Part shown: one piece after another, positions 1 through 7,970 of the stretch
Numbering within the stretch: the first letter of the stretch is position 1
How the letters are laid out: each line of letters begins with the position of its first letter
DNA from: Thermoguttaceae bacterium
GTDB taxonomy: Bacteria; Planctomycetota; Planctomycetia; Pirellulales; Thermoguttaceae
Assembly: GCA_024653385.1 (NCBI GenBank)
Contig: JANLFZ010000143.1
Coordinates: 1-12,842, forward strand
DNA: 12,842 bases
Direction of reading: 5' to 3'
The notes under the pieces: generated by a model
Seen by the model: the letters and a program-made list of their open reading frames with translations, nothing else
What the model was told of the DNA's origin: nothing
Database searches by the model: none
Position numbers and translations under genes: made by a program

Positions 1-2
1 CG

Positions 3-2315
3 CAAAGCGACGTGTACAGCCTGGGCGTGGTGTTGTACCACGCGCTGACGGGCAAGCTGCCGTTCGAGGGCCCGCTGCCGAAGGTGCTGGCCGCGATTGC
101 CCACTCGGATCCGCCGCCGCCTCGCGCGGTATGCCCCGAGTTGGATGCCTCGATCGAGGCCATCTGCACCAAGGCGATGGCCAAGCGGCCCGCCGATCGC
201 TACGCCTCGGCCAACGAGTTTGCCGAGGCGCTTGGGGGCTACCTTCGAGGCGAAGTCCAACCGAGTGCCCCCGCGCCGCGGGCTGCCGTTTTCCCACGGC
301 CCCGATGGTTAACGTGGCTGGCGGTGGTCCTCGCCGTGTTGGCCGGGGGGATCCTCTGGCAGATGTTCTACCGCCCGAGCCCGCCCATTCTGCCGCGGCC
401 GACCATCGGGCAAGCGCCGCTGGTGCCCATCGAGCGGTGGATTGAGACCGGCGCCACGGCACCCGCCGCCGAGATCGCCCTGGACGGCTCGCGCCTGTAC
501 GTGGCGGCCTGTGTCGAAGAGGGATCGTCGCCGGTCGAGGTGTACGACACTGCCTCGGGCAAGCGGCTGCGCACGATCGCGTTCGATGGCGACGTGTACG
601 TCCATAAAGGAGTTGCGGTTTCCGGCGACGGGCGCTATCTGTTTGTCACGCATTACTATCACCGCAACCTCTCGCGGATCGACCTCGAGCAGGGCGACGC
701 GCGCACCGAACTGCCCATCCGGGGCGTGCCGGGGGCGGCCTATGCCCAGGGCCTTACCGTGACGCCCGACGGCCGCAAGCTCTTGGTGACCGTCGGCGGC
801 GACGGCCGAAACGAGGACCTCGACAACGACCAGATCTCGATCGTCGATATCGCCGACGGCAAGTTCTCGCTGCTGGCCGAGCTGAGGCTCCCCGACGAGC
901 CGATCGGGCAGAAGCTGGCCGTCACCGCCGACGGCAAGTTCGCCTATCTGGTCACGCTTCCGCGAAAGTCGCGCGATCCGGCGCTTTACGAGATTTCGCT
1001 GACCGAGCCCTACCGGGTGACCCGGTCGTTAGGGTTCCCGGAGGGACGCTTGCAGAACGTCGTCGTGTCGAGCCGGCGGCAGCAGGCGTTCGTCAGCGAT
1101 TCGACCGCGCGCAAGATCTGGGTGGTGGATCTCGCGTCGTTCAAGGCCAGGTCGTACATCGGCTTGGAGGACTTCACGCCGGGTACGCTCGGTTTCACCC
1201 GCGACGAGGCCCTGCTGGCGGTCGTCTGCCAACCGAACCGCAGGCTGTTCTTCATCAACCCGGCCGACGGGACGGTGGTCGCCCGCGTCGAGGGGCTTCG
1301 CGAGTCGCCCGGACGCCCCCTGCTTACTGCCGACAACGCGCGGCTCTTGCTTCCCCATGGCGCGCCGGGCGGGACGGCGGTCGTCGACCTCCGGCGGCGC
1401 GCGGGCCGCATTGCCTTCGCCTCGAACCGCGCGGGCGAATCGTACCAGCTTTACACGATGGACGGCGACGGCAAGAGGGTCGAGCGCTTGACCAACAACC
1501 ACTACGTCGATCGCTGGCCCCGGTGGTCGCCCGACGGGCGATGGATCGCCTTCGTCTCCGACCGCGACGGCCAGCCGCGCATCTACGTCACACCGTGGGA
1601 TCGGGACGACGCGGTGCCGCTGTTGGCCACCGACCCGGCGGTCGACGAGCCCGGCGCCGGGGCCACGCTCGACTGGTCCCCGGACGGCACCGAGATCGTT
1701 TTCATCGGGAAGTGGTTTAGGGCACTGCGCGTGGTCAATCTCGAAAGCGGCGCGATCCGCACGCTTTTCGCGGGCGAGGCCGCCCCGGGCCTAGCGCAGT
1801 ACGCCAGCGTGTGCTGGCAGCGCGACGGCCCGATCTTGTTCACCGCGCGACCCACCGCGTCGGCCCATCACCGGGAGATCTTCCGGATCGACCCAAAGAC
1901 GGCGAAGGTCGTGCAAATCACCCAGGACCGCGGCAGTCCGGAGCATTACGCGGCGCCTTCGATGTCGCCCGACGGCAAGCGCATCGCGGTGGCCCGCTAT
2001 GCCAGCCGCGACCCGCCCCTGCCGGGGCCGATCCGGCTCCTAAACGCCGACGGCTCGGAACAGGCGCGTCTCGAGTCGACGGCCGCGACGCTCAACCTGG
2101 CGCCGCGCTGGTCGGCCGACGGCAAGGCAATTGCGTATATCGTGCAGGCGGGCGCCTTCCGCCACCTTTGGATGGCCTCGGTGGAAGGCGAAACGACATC
2201 GCCGCTTTCCGCCGGCAATTGGCACGACGTCGATCCCGACGTCTGGGGCGACGCACCCTCGTCGGTCGTGTCGGATGCTCCAGCCACGAAACACCAGCCC
2301 CGGCCGGTACCCTGA
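3..2315 (+). CDS. Ser/Thr protein kinase C-terminal part with membrane anchor and beta-propeller repeats (5' truncated by window)
   Basis: Only the last 770 residues are visible; the frame is open to the window edge, so the start and the kinase N-lobe lie outside. The first residues, QSDVYSLGVVLYHALTGKLPFEG, are subdomain IX of a Hanks-type kinase (the DVYSLG motif). The C-lobe ends near visible residue 83 with the usual KRPADRYASANEFAEAL helix. A Pro/Ala linker and one hydrophobic segment (about residues 102-123) follow, so the kinase should be cytoplasmic and the rest outside the membrane. Residues about 135-460 resemble a YVTN-type propeller (repeated VSGDGRYLFV, VTPDGRKLLV, VTADGKFAYLV). 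Residues about 465-750 are PD40/TolB-like repeats (IAFASNRAG, WSPDGRWIAFVSDRDG, WSPDGTEIVFIG, SPDGKRIAVARY, WSADGKAIAYI). This kinase-TM-propeller layout is common in Planctomycetes. The substrate and the ligand are unknown. Confidence 0.9.
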   Translation, partial: QSDVYSLGVVLYHALTGKLPFEGPLPKVLAAIAHSDPPPPRAVCPELDASIEAICTKAMAKRPADRYASANEFAEALGGYLRGEVQPSAPAPRAAVFPRPRWLTWLAVVLAVLAGGILWQMFYRPSPPILPRPTIGQAPLVPIERWIETGATAPAAEIALDGSRLYVAACVEEGSSPVEVYDTASGKRLRTIAFDGDVYVHKGVAVSGDGRYLFVTHYYHRNLSRIDLEQGDARTELPIRGVPGAAYAQGLTVTPDGRKLLVTVGGDGRNEDLDNDQISIVDIADGKFSLLAELRLPDEPIGQKLAVTADGKFAYLVTLPRKSRDPALYEISLTEPYRVTRSLGFPEGRLQNVVVSSRRQQAFVSDSTARKIWVVDLASFKARSYIGLEDFTPGTLGFTRDEALLAVVCQPNRRLFFINPADGTVVARVEGLRESPGRPLLTADNARLLLPHGAPGGTAVVDLRRRAGRIAFASNRAGESYQLYTMDGDGKRVERLTNNHYVDRWPRWSPDGRWIAFVSDRDGQPRIYVTPWDRDDAVPLLATDPAVDEPGAGATLDWSPDGTEIVFIGKWFRALRVVNLESGAIRTLFAGEAAPGLAQYASVCWQRDGPILFTARPTASAHHREIFRIDPKTAKVVQITQDRGSPEHYAAPSMSPDGKRIAVARYASRDPPLPGPIRLLNADGSEQARLESTAATLNLAPRWSADGKAIAYIVQAGAFRHLWMASVEGETTSPLSAGNWHDVDPDVWGDAPSSVVSDAPATKHQPRPVP

Positions 2316-2352
2316 ACGCCGGAACGCCTGCGATTCGAATCGGAGAGGTCCC

Positions 2353-3339
2353 ATGAAATCGTTAACACGATGTTTCACCTGGCTGATCCTGGGCGTCGTG
2401 GCGTGCGCGGTCGCGTGGGCCCAGGACAATCGCCAGACGCTCGAACCGGAGCGGGCCACGAAGAAGCAGGCGCCGGCTTTCGGCGCGCTCAAACCAACGC
2501 ACGCCGACGTGAAATACGGTCCGCACCAGCGCAACGTGCTCGACTTCTATCAGGCAAAGTCCGAGCGGCCCACGCCGCTGGTGATCTTCATCCACGGCGG
2601 CGGGTTCGTCGCCGGAAACAAGCGCGACTTCAATCCGGCCATGGTCAAGGCGATGCTCGACTCGGGGATCAGCTTCGCGACGATCCACTACCGCTTCGTC
2701 GACGGCAAGGAGACGATCTTCCCCGCCCCGCAGCGCGACGGCGCCCGCGCCGTGCAGTTCTTGCGAAGCAAGGCCGCCGAGTGGAACCTCGACCCGAAGC
2801 GCGTCGCCTGCTTCGGCAGCTCGGCGGGGGCGGGCATCTCGATGTGGATCGGCTTCCACGACGACCTGGCCGACCCCGCAAGCGACGACCCCGTGCTGCG
2901 CCAGTCGACGCGGATTCAGGCGATCGGCACGTTCGGCGGCCAGGGAACTTACGACCCGATCAAGATCAAGGAACTGATCGGCGGCCGCGCGTGGGAGCAC
3001 CCTTCGCTCTTCAAGGTCTACGGCTTGCGGGGCGCCGAGGAGGCCCTGAACCCCACGCCGCAGCAGCGGAGACTCTACGACGAGGCCTCGGCGATCACGC
3101 ACCTGACGAAGGACGATCCCCCGCTCTACATGGTCTATAGCGAGCCCGATGGTCCCCTGCCGCCCGACGCCAAGCCGGGGCAAGGCATCCACCACCCCAA
3201 CTTCGGCCGGCAGCTTAAGGCGAAGATGGACGAACTGGGCATCGAGAACGTCTTCGTGTACACGCCGGAGGCCAAGAGCCGAAACGTGGCCAAGGAGATG
3301 CTCGATTTCTTCCGAAAGCAGTTCGCGGCCGTGAAGTGA
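2353..3339 (+). CDS. Secreted alpha/beta hydrolase (carboxylesterase-like, BD-FAE/HSL type fold)
   Basis: 328 residues from ATG 2353, chosen because GGAGAGG lies 4 nt upstream (2342-2348) and because it begins with a good signal peptide: MKSLTRC, then a hydrophobic core, then AWA-QD, with cleavage expected after residue 23. The open frame extends further upstream, but that part overlaps the kinase gene and has non-protein-like composition. Oxyanion-hole motif HGGG is at residues 81-84 and nucleophile elbow GSSAG at 155-159, making Ser157 the nucleophile. Asp266 in SEPD is the likely acid. The usual C-terminal GHG/HGF histidine is not visible; the only nearby candidates are His280-His281 in GIHHPNFG. 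It follows the kinase gene after 37 bp in the same direction, so co-transcription is possible. The substrate cannot be told from sequence; esterase activity is a family-level inference. Confidence 0.85.
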   Translation: MKSLTRCFTWLILGVVACAVAWAQDNRQTLEPERATKKQAPAFGALKPTHADVKYGPHQRNVLDFYQAKSERPTPLVIFIHGGGFVAGNKRDFNPAMVKAMLDSGISFATIHYRFVDGKETIFPAPQRDGARAVQFLRSKAAEWNLDPKRVACFGSSAGAGISMWIGFHDDLADPASDDPVLRQSTRIQAIGTFGGQGTYDPIKIKELIGGRAWEHPSLFKVYGLRGAEEALNPTPQQRRLYDEASAITHLTKDDPPLYMVYSEPDGPLPPDAKPGQGIHHPNFGRQLKAKMDELGIENVFVYTPEAKSRNVAKEMLDFFRKQFAAVK

Positions 3340-3368
3340 TCTTCTCCAAGTCCCCAAGGCGCGACGTC

Positions 3369-3387
3369 AGTTCTACAGCATCATTTT
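3369..3387 (+). repeat. Left terminal inverted repeat of the IS701-type element
   Basis: AGTTCTACAGCATCATTTT. It matches the reverse complement of the right end (AGTTCTACGGCATCACTTT) at 17 of 19 positions. Confidence 0.75.
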
Positions 3388-3434
3388 GGTATTGGAGATT
3401 TCGGGTGGTTGAGGCATATAGGAGGAGTGGTGGA

Positions 3435-3452
3435 TCGAACTGGCCGGTTCGA
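3435..3452 (+). other. Hairpin in the IS leader
   Basis: Perfect inverted repeat TCGAAC-TGGCCG-GTTCGA between the left IS end and the transposase start. Hairpins in this position in some insertion sequences limit translation from read-through transcripts. That role here is only a possibility, because the stem does not cover the Shine-Dalgarno site at 3470-3477. Confidence 0.35.
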
Positions 3453-3484
3453 CGGTTCATGGAAGTCTCGGGGAGGACTTGGTC

Positions 3485-4413
3485 ATGGATACGGTCGAAC
3501 TGCGCGCCGCGGCGGCACGGTTGCTCACGTTGCACGGGCGCTTCGCCCCCTTGTTTGGACGACGCGAGTGCCAGGAGCATTCCTTGGGGTATTTACGGGG
3601 CCTGCTCTTGGGCGAAGGTCGCAAGAGCGTCGAGCCGATGGCCCTGGTCTTTGGCGGGCCGTCGGAGGTCGAGCCCCAGATCGCTCAGCACGTCGCCTTG
3701 GCGTGGCAGCGGTTCGTGACGGTTTCGCCCTGGGAGGCCCAGAGAGTGCAGCAAGAAATCCAGGCGGTGTTCAACGAAGAGTTCGTGCCCACGGCACGGC
3801 AGTCGCCCATCGGCACGGTGGGCGTGATCGACGGCTCGGGCTTCGTCAAGCGTGGGACCGCAAGCGTCGGCGTCGCGCGGCAATGGTGCGGACGCGTGGG
3901 CAAGAAGGAGAACTGTCAGGTCGGCGTGTTTCTTCTGGGCGTGACTCCGGCAGGGTGCGTGCTGTTGGATCATCAACTGTACCTGCCCGAGGCGTGGGCC
4001 GCCGACGCCGAGCGACGCGCCAAGACCCGGGTTCCGCCGGAGCTGCCCTTCCAGACGAAACCCGAGATCGCCGCGGCGTTGGTGGCGAGGAATTCTTCGA
4101 GGACGCCAAAGGGCACTTGGGGATGGGGCACTACGAGACGCGGTCGTGGACGAGCTGGCATCACCACATGAGTCTGGTGGCCTTGGCGCATCTCTATGTG
4201 GTGCAGACGCGGCGTGATCTCGGGCGCAAGGTCCCTGGACTGACCCTCGACATGGCCCTGCGGCTGCTTCGGGCCGCGCTGCCCCGTCCGCAGTTGAGCT
4301 TGGAGGAAGCGGGCGAGTTGGTGGACTACCACCGAGCCCGCAACCAGCGCGCTACGGATTCCCACCGCAAAACCTGGCTCGCCAGACATCCAAACGTCGT
4401 CCGAAAAAAGTGA
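3485..4413 (+). pseudogene. IS701-type DDE transposase, broken by internal out-of-frame deletion
   Basis: It starts at ATG 3485 behind GGGGAGGA (3470-3477). The first frame gives about 200 residues of transposase: an N-terminal region, then VIDGSGFVKRG with the first catalytic Asp at residue 116, then GVARQWCGRVGKKENCQVGVF and YLPEAW, ending near PFQTKPEIAAALV. After about 4085 this frame turns into Arg/Thr/Gly-rich nonsense and stops at 4171. The homologous C-terminus continues in another frame from 4087 to 4413 (EEFFEDAKGHLGMGHYETRSW, WHHHMSL, LARHP), including the likely catalytic Glu. The block that normally lies between, with the second catalytic Asp (an ADxxYG-type motif), is absent; I estimate a loss of 100 residues or more. 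The combined loss and frame change make an active enzyme very unlikely. Confidence 0.8.
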
Positions 4414-4425
4414 TGCCGTAGAACT
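4407..4425 (-). repeat. Right terminal inverted repeat of the IS701-type element
   Basis: On the minus strand this reads AGTTCTACGGCATCACTTT, 17/19 identical to the left end. The transposase stop codon (TGA, 4411-4413) lies inside it, as is common in compact insertion sequences. Confidence 0.75.
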
Positions 4426-4438
4426 AGAGAACATGGAG

Positions 4439-5149
4439 CTACCGGGATGCCAAGCGATACCCGACGCCGGGTTCCGTGAGTAGGAAACAAGGTCGGGCTG
4501 GGTCGTCTTCGAGTTTCCGGCGAAGCTGGGCCATGTACACGCGAAGATAATGGGTCTCGAAAACGCTGTCCGGCCCCCATACCTCCTTGAGCAATTGCCG
4601 GTGAGTAATCACCTTGCCGGCGTGCTTAATCATCGTCGTCAGCAGACGGTACTCGATGGGCGTCAGATGGACTTCGCGTTCGCCGACGAAGACCTGTCGG
4701 CGAGCGAGATCGACGCGCAAGGCGTCGAGCACAAAGACCGGCTCGCCCGGCTCGCCGGCACCCTGCGCTGCGTGCCGCAGCGCAACTCGGATTCGCGCGA
4801 CAAGCTCGCCGACGCTGAATGGTTTCGTGAGGTAATCGTCCGCACCGGCGTCAAGGGCCTGGACCTTCTCGTGTTCCTGCCCACGAGCAGAGAGAATGAT
4901 GATCGGCATTTGCGACCACTCGCGGACTTGCCGGATGACTTCCATGCCGTCGAGGTCCGGCAGTCCCAGGTCAAGGATCATCAAGTCAGGCTGCTGCGTG
5001 GCAGCCTGCATGATGCCATCTTTGCCCGTCGCGGATTCCACGAGCCGGTAGCCGTGACTTCCGAGCGAGACGCGCAGGAAGCGGCGGATTTCCTGCTCGT
5101 CCTCGATCAGAAGTATTTTGGGGCCTTCGGTGGTCATGGTCCGTTTCAT
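4439..5149 (-). CDS. kdpE: KdpE, OmpR/PhoB-family response regulator of the kdp operon
   Basis: 236 residues. The receiver domain (about 11-125) has the acidic pair E16/D17, phospho-acceptor Asp60 in LMILDLGLPDLDG, Ser87 in LSA and Lys109 in LTKPF. The C-terminal winged-helix DNA-binding domain (about 138-235) has the typical LTPIEYRLL, THRQLLKEVWG, YLRVYMAQLRRKLE and GVGYRL segments. The LDLGLPDLDG signature and its place after kdpD identify KdpE. It should be phosphorylated by KdpD and then activate the kdp promoter upstream of kdpF. The ATG at 5149 directly abuts the kdpD stop (TAG-ATG) with no clear Shine-Dalgarno site, suggesting translational coupling. ATG 5137 (MTTEGPK) is an alternative start giving 232 residues. 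No hairpin terminator is seen before the IS right end, 13 bp downstream. Confidence 0.95.
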   Translation of the reverse strand: MKRTMTTEGPKILLIEDEQEIRRFLRVSLGSHGYRLVESATGKDGIMQAATQQPDLMILDLGLPDLDGMEVIRQVREWSQMPIIILSARGQEHEKVQALDAGADDYLTKPFSVGELVARIRVALRHAAQGAGEPGEPVFVLDALRVDLARRQVFVGEREVHLTPIEYRLLTTMIKHAGKVITHRQLLKEVWGPDSVFETHYLRVYMAQLRRKLEDDPARPCFLLTEPGVGYRLASR

Positions 5150-7969
5150 CTATTGCGGAGGATCGGTCGCAGGTAGCGACTCGGGCAGCGAGAGGGCGGG
5201 AGGGCCGCCTTCCAAGGGCAGCCAGAAACGAAAGACCGCGCCTCCGCCGGGGCGGTTTTCGGCCTGTATCCTGCCGCCGTGCAACTGGACGATCCCCCGG
5301 CAAATCGCCAGCCCAAGGCCCGCTCCAAGGGAAAAGGGGACGGGTCCAATTTGCCGGAACGGCCCGGAGGGTGCTTCGCACGCATTCGACCTGTCCCCTT
5401 TTCCCCGGTAGAACTTCTCGAACAGCCGGCTCGGATCGCCGGGAGGCAGGCCGGGGCCGCGGTCGGCCACCTCGATCAAGACCGAGTTGCCGTCCTTGCG
5501 GGCGGACACTTCGACCGGCGTGCCCGTTGGCGTGTATCGGATTGCGTTTTCCAGCAAGTTCACGAGAACCTGTTGGATGAGCAAGTCATCGAAAGGCGCA
5601 AAAGGCAGATCGGGCGCAATATGAGTCGTGACCGGATGGTCGTGGAGTTGGCGGGAGAGACGTGCCAGCGCGGCACCAACCACTTCTTCTACCGGCTGCC
5701 ACTGCTTCTTCACTTGCAAGGCACCGGCCTGCAAGCGGGTCATGTCCAGGAGGTTCGCCACCAGGCGATTCAGCCGCTCCGATTCCTCCAGGATCGAGCC
5801 GGCCAGTTCGTCGCGGACCTTTTCGTCCAGCCGGCGGGCACTATCCAGCAGCGTGCTGCTGGCCCCGGTGATTACAGATAGAGGCGTCCGCAGATCGTGA
5901 GATACGGCACTCAGGAGCGAACTTCGCAATCGCTCCGTCTCGATGTCCAGCCGAATCCTATCGGCTTCCGCCTCAAGTTCCGCGCGCTGGAGGGCAAGTG
6001 CGACCAGACCTGCAAATGCCTCCAGGAGGTGCAATTGTTCCGGGTCGATTGCTTGTGCGTCGACCGAGGGAGCCACGCCGAGCACGCCGACCGTGCCGCG
6101 CTTGCCGCTCGTGGCCACGCGCGGCAGCGCCGCGATGCTGTCGGCCAGGCGCCCGTCGATGCGCGGGTGGTAAACGCCCTCTGCCCCAGGGAGCGTCGTG
6201 GTTCCGCGCCCCGCCGTCTGGCCGTGCTCAAGCACCCACTTGGCAACCGCTTCATCGTGTTGGCTGGGAACGAAGCCACCGGGCTGCGCGCCTGTGGGCA
6301 CCAACTTGCCACCTTCGCCGGGCAGCAGCACAACCGCGCGGACATCCGCTGCCTCGGCAACGTGCTTCAAGGCAATGCGGGCGATTTGTTCGTGGTTCTG
6401 TGTGGCGGCCAGCTCACGGCTGATGGCATACAACGCCGCGGTCCGACGCTCCCTGCGCCGCGCCGACTCGCCCTGGAATTGCACGCGGGCCGTCAGCGTG
6501 CTGATGACCAACCCCGTGAGCAACATCACCAGGAATGTCAACAGGTACTCCTTGTCTCCGACAGTGAATGTCCAGCGGGGCGGCACAAAGCAGAAATCGA
6601 AGGCAGCGACGCTAAGCAGCGAAGCGAGAATCGAAGGGCCGCGCCCCAGCCCGAGCGATACGGCGACCACGCCCAGCAGGTAGACCATCACCAAATTCGT
6701 CGGCGCGAGGTACGGCGACAGTAGCGCGCTCAGCCCGGTACAGATCAGGACGACCATCAACGCCCAGAAGTAACTGAGACGTTGCACGGACAACCGACGG
6801 GATGGCATGGCCGGAGCCGCAGTCGGCTGGGGGTCGCCGGAAATCACGTACACGTCGATGTCGCCACATTTCCGCGTCAGTTTGTAGACGAGCGAGCCGC
6901 GCAACAGTTCCTTCCAGCGCGGCTGCTTGGGCTTGCCGACGACAATCCTGGTAACGTTGTGGCTGCGAGCGTAATTGAGTAGTTCCTCGGCGACGCTGTG
7001 CCCGCTGAGCGTGACCATTTCGCCTCCAAGCTGCTCGATCAGCCGAAGCGTCTGCGACATCTGCTCCCTAGCGGCGGTGGAGAGTTTCGCCGTTTGAGGC
7101 GTCTCGACATGCACGGCGACCCAAGGGGCTTTCAGGCTAGCCGCCATGCGTCGGGTTGCGCGGACCAACCGGGCAGCGAAGGGACTCGGTCCGATGCAGA
7201 CCAAGAGGCGTTCGCGGGCGGGCCACGTCACGCGGACGGCTTGCTCCTTGCGGTACACGTCCATCTGCTCCCCGACCCGTTCGGCCGTCCGCCGCAGCGC
7301 CAGTTCCCGCAGCGCAATCAGGTTCCCCTTGGTGAAGAAGTTTGCCATCGCCCGTTCGGCTTCGCGGGGAATGTACACCTTGCCTTCTCGAAGGCGTTCC
7401 AAGAGGTCGTCTGGCGGTAGGTCCACCAGTTCTACCTCGTCGGCCTGCTCAAAGACGGAATCGGGGACCGTCTCGCGGACGACGACGCCGGTGATCTGCG
7501 CGATCACGTCGTTGAGGCTTTCGAGGTGCTGGACGTTAAGCGTTGTGTAAACGTCGATGCCCGCCTCCAGAAGCCGCAGGACATCCTGCCAGCGCTTGGT
7601 ATGCGTCGTGCCAGGGGCGTTGGTATGGGCCAGTTCGTCCACGATGAGAAGTTGCGGGTGCAATGCCAGTGCTGCATCCAGGTTGAACTCCTGGAGCATG
7701 GTCCCCCGGTAGTTGACTTCCAGTTTGGGAAGCAGGTCCAGGCCGAGCACCAGGGCCTGGGTTTCCGGCCGGGAGTGCGGCTCGACGTACCCGACGACGA
7801 CATCCATGCCTTCCTTGGCGGCCTTGCGGGCCGCTTCCAGCATCGAATAGGTTTTCCCCACGCCCGGAGCGGCCCCGAAGAAAATCTTGAGCCTGCCCCG
7901 CGCCTGCTTTGCCTCGGCGGCCTGCACGCGGGCCAAGAGGGCATCAGGATCGGGGCGCTGGTCGGTCAT
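5150..7969 (-). CDS. kdpD: KdpD, membrane sensor histidine kinase for K+ limitation
   Basis: 939 residues from ATG 7969 (MTDQRPDPD), chosen for AAGGGG 8 nt upstream; a TTG six codons earlier is less likely. Domains in order: KdpD N-terminal ATPase with Walker A GAAPGVGKT (32-40) and Walker B LLIVDELAHTNAPG (107-120); a UspA-like domain (about 252-378); four membrane helices (about 398-495, DUF4118 type); a GAF-like region (about 510-660); and the kinase core. Phospho-acceptor His691 is in SHDLRTPLSVITG, the N box is LLENAIRYTP (805-814), G1 is VADRGPGLPPG (834-844), the F box is RLFEKFYRG (848-856) and G2 is GAGLGLAICRG (882-892). Between the F and G2 boxes are about 25 unusual residues encoded by a palindromic repeat (5329-5405), which partly explains the length of 939 against 894 in E. 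coli. It lies 32 nt after kdpC. Confidence 0.96.
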   Translation of the reverse strand: MTDQRPDPDALLARVQAAEAKQARGRLKIFFGAAPGVGKTYSMLEAARKAAKEGMDVVVGYVEPHSRPETQALVLGLDLLPKLEVNYRGTMLQEFNLDAALALHPQLLIVDELAHTNAPGTTHTKRWQDVLRLLEAGIDVYTTLNVQHLESLNDVIAQITGVVVRETVPDSVFEQADEVELVDLPPDDLLERLREGKVYIPREAERAMANFFTKGNLIALRELALRRTAERVGEQMDVYRKEQAVRVTWPARERLLVCIGPSPFAARLVRATRRMAASLKAPWVAVHVETPQTAKLSTAAREQMSQTLRLIEQLGGEMVTLSGHSVAEELLNYARSHNVTRIVVGKPKQPRWKELLRGSLVYKLTRKCGDIDVYVISGDPQPTAAPAMPSRRLSVQRLSYFWALMVVLICTGLSALLSPYLAPTNLVMVYLLGVVAVSLGLGRGPSILASLLSVAAFDFCFVPPRWTFTVGDKEYLLTFLVMLLTGLVISTLTARVQFQGESARRRERRTAALYAISRELAATQNHEQIARIALKHVAEAADVRAVVLLPGEGGKLVPTGAQPGGFVPSQHDEAVAKWVLEHGQTAGRGTTTLPGAEGVYHPRIDGRLADSIAALPRVATSGKRGTVGVLGVAPSVDAQAIDPEQLHLLEAFAGLVALALQRAELEAEADRIRLDIETERLRSSLLSAVSHDLRTPLSVITGASSTLLDSARRLDEKVRDELAGSILEESERLNRLVANLLDMTRLQAGALQVKKQWQPVEEVVGAALARLSRQLHDHPVTTHIAPDLPFAPFDDLLIQQVLVNLLENAIRYTPTGTPVEVSARKDGNSVLIEVADRGPGLPPGDPSRLFEKFYRGKGDRSNACEAPSGPFRQIGPVPFSLGAGLGLAICRGIVQLHGGRIQAENRPGGGAVFRFWLPLEGGPPALSLPESLPATDPPQ
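5329..5405 (-). repeat. REP/MITE-like palindromic element inside kdpD
   Basis: 77-bp inverted repeat. The left arm GGGAAAAGGGGACGGGTC (5329-5346) and the reverse complement of the right arm (5388-5405, GGGAAAAGGGGACAGGTC) agree at 17 of 18 positions; the one difference would still allow a G-U pair in RNA. The 41-nt centre contains a small GTGC-TTC-GCAC hairpin (5371-5381). It is read through in frame as KdpD residues about 856-880. The GGGGACAGG(T/C) arms resemble an abundant short palindrome I recall from planctomycete genomes; that family assignment is from memory, not from a search. Only this copy was seen in the window. Confidence 0.75.
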
Positions 7970-7970
7970 G

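Larger units (their letters stand above)
3369..4425 (+). mobile_element. IS701-family insertion sequence remnant (internally deleted, both ends present)
   Basis: A 1057-bp element bounded by 19-bp imperfect inverted repeats and holding a broken DDE transposase. Intact IS701 members are usually about 1.4 kb or more, so a few hundred bases are missing, consistent with the internal deletion seen in the transposase. No matching 4-bp target duplication is visible directly outside the repeats (CGTC on the left, AGAG on the right), so the exact ends are uncertain by a few bases, or the flanks have drifted. It sits between the convergent hydrolase and kdpE genes, 29 bp after one stop codon and 13 bp from the other. 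Confidence 0.75.

Noticed and set aside
2332..2341. GATTCGAATC palindrome between the kinase and hydrolase genes
   Set aside because: A perfect 10-bp palindrome, but short and likely by chance. It lies too close to the start codon to read as more than leader sequence.
2362..3357. Minus-strand open frame of 331 codons opposite the hydrolase
   Set aside because: Composition is dominated by Arg, Leu, Val and Glu from the complementary codons, with no motif. The plus strand has a signal peptide, ribosome binding site and catalytic motifs.
3409..4413. Single plus-strand frame of 334 codons as an intact transposase
   Set aside because: Only its last 108 residues look like transposase. Earlier residues are the wrong frame of the real coding part, as the VIDGSGF and KKENCQVGVF motifs lie in the frame starting at 3485.
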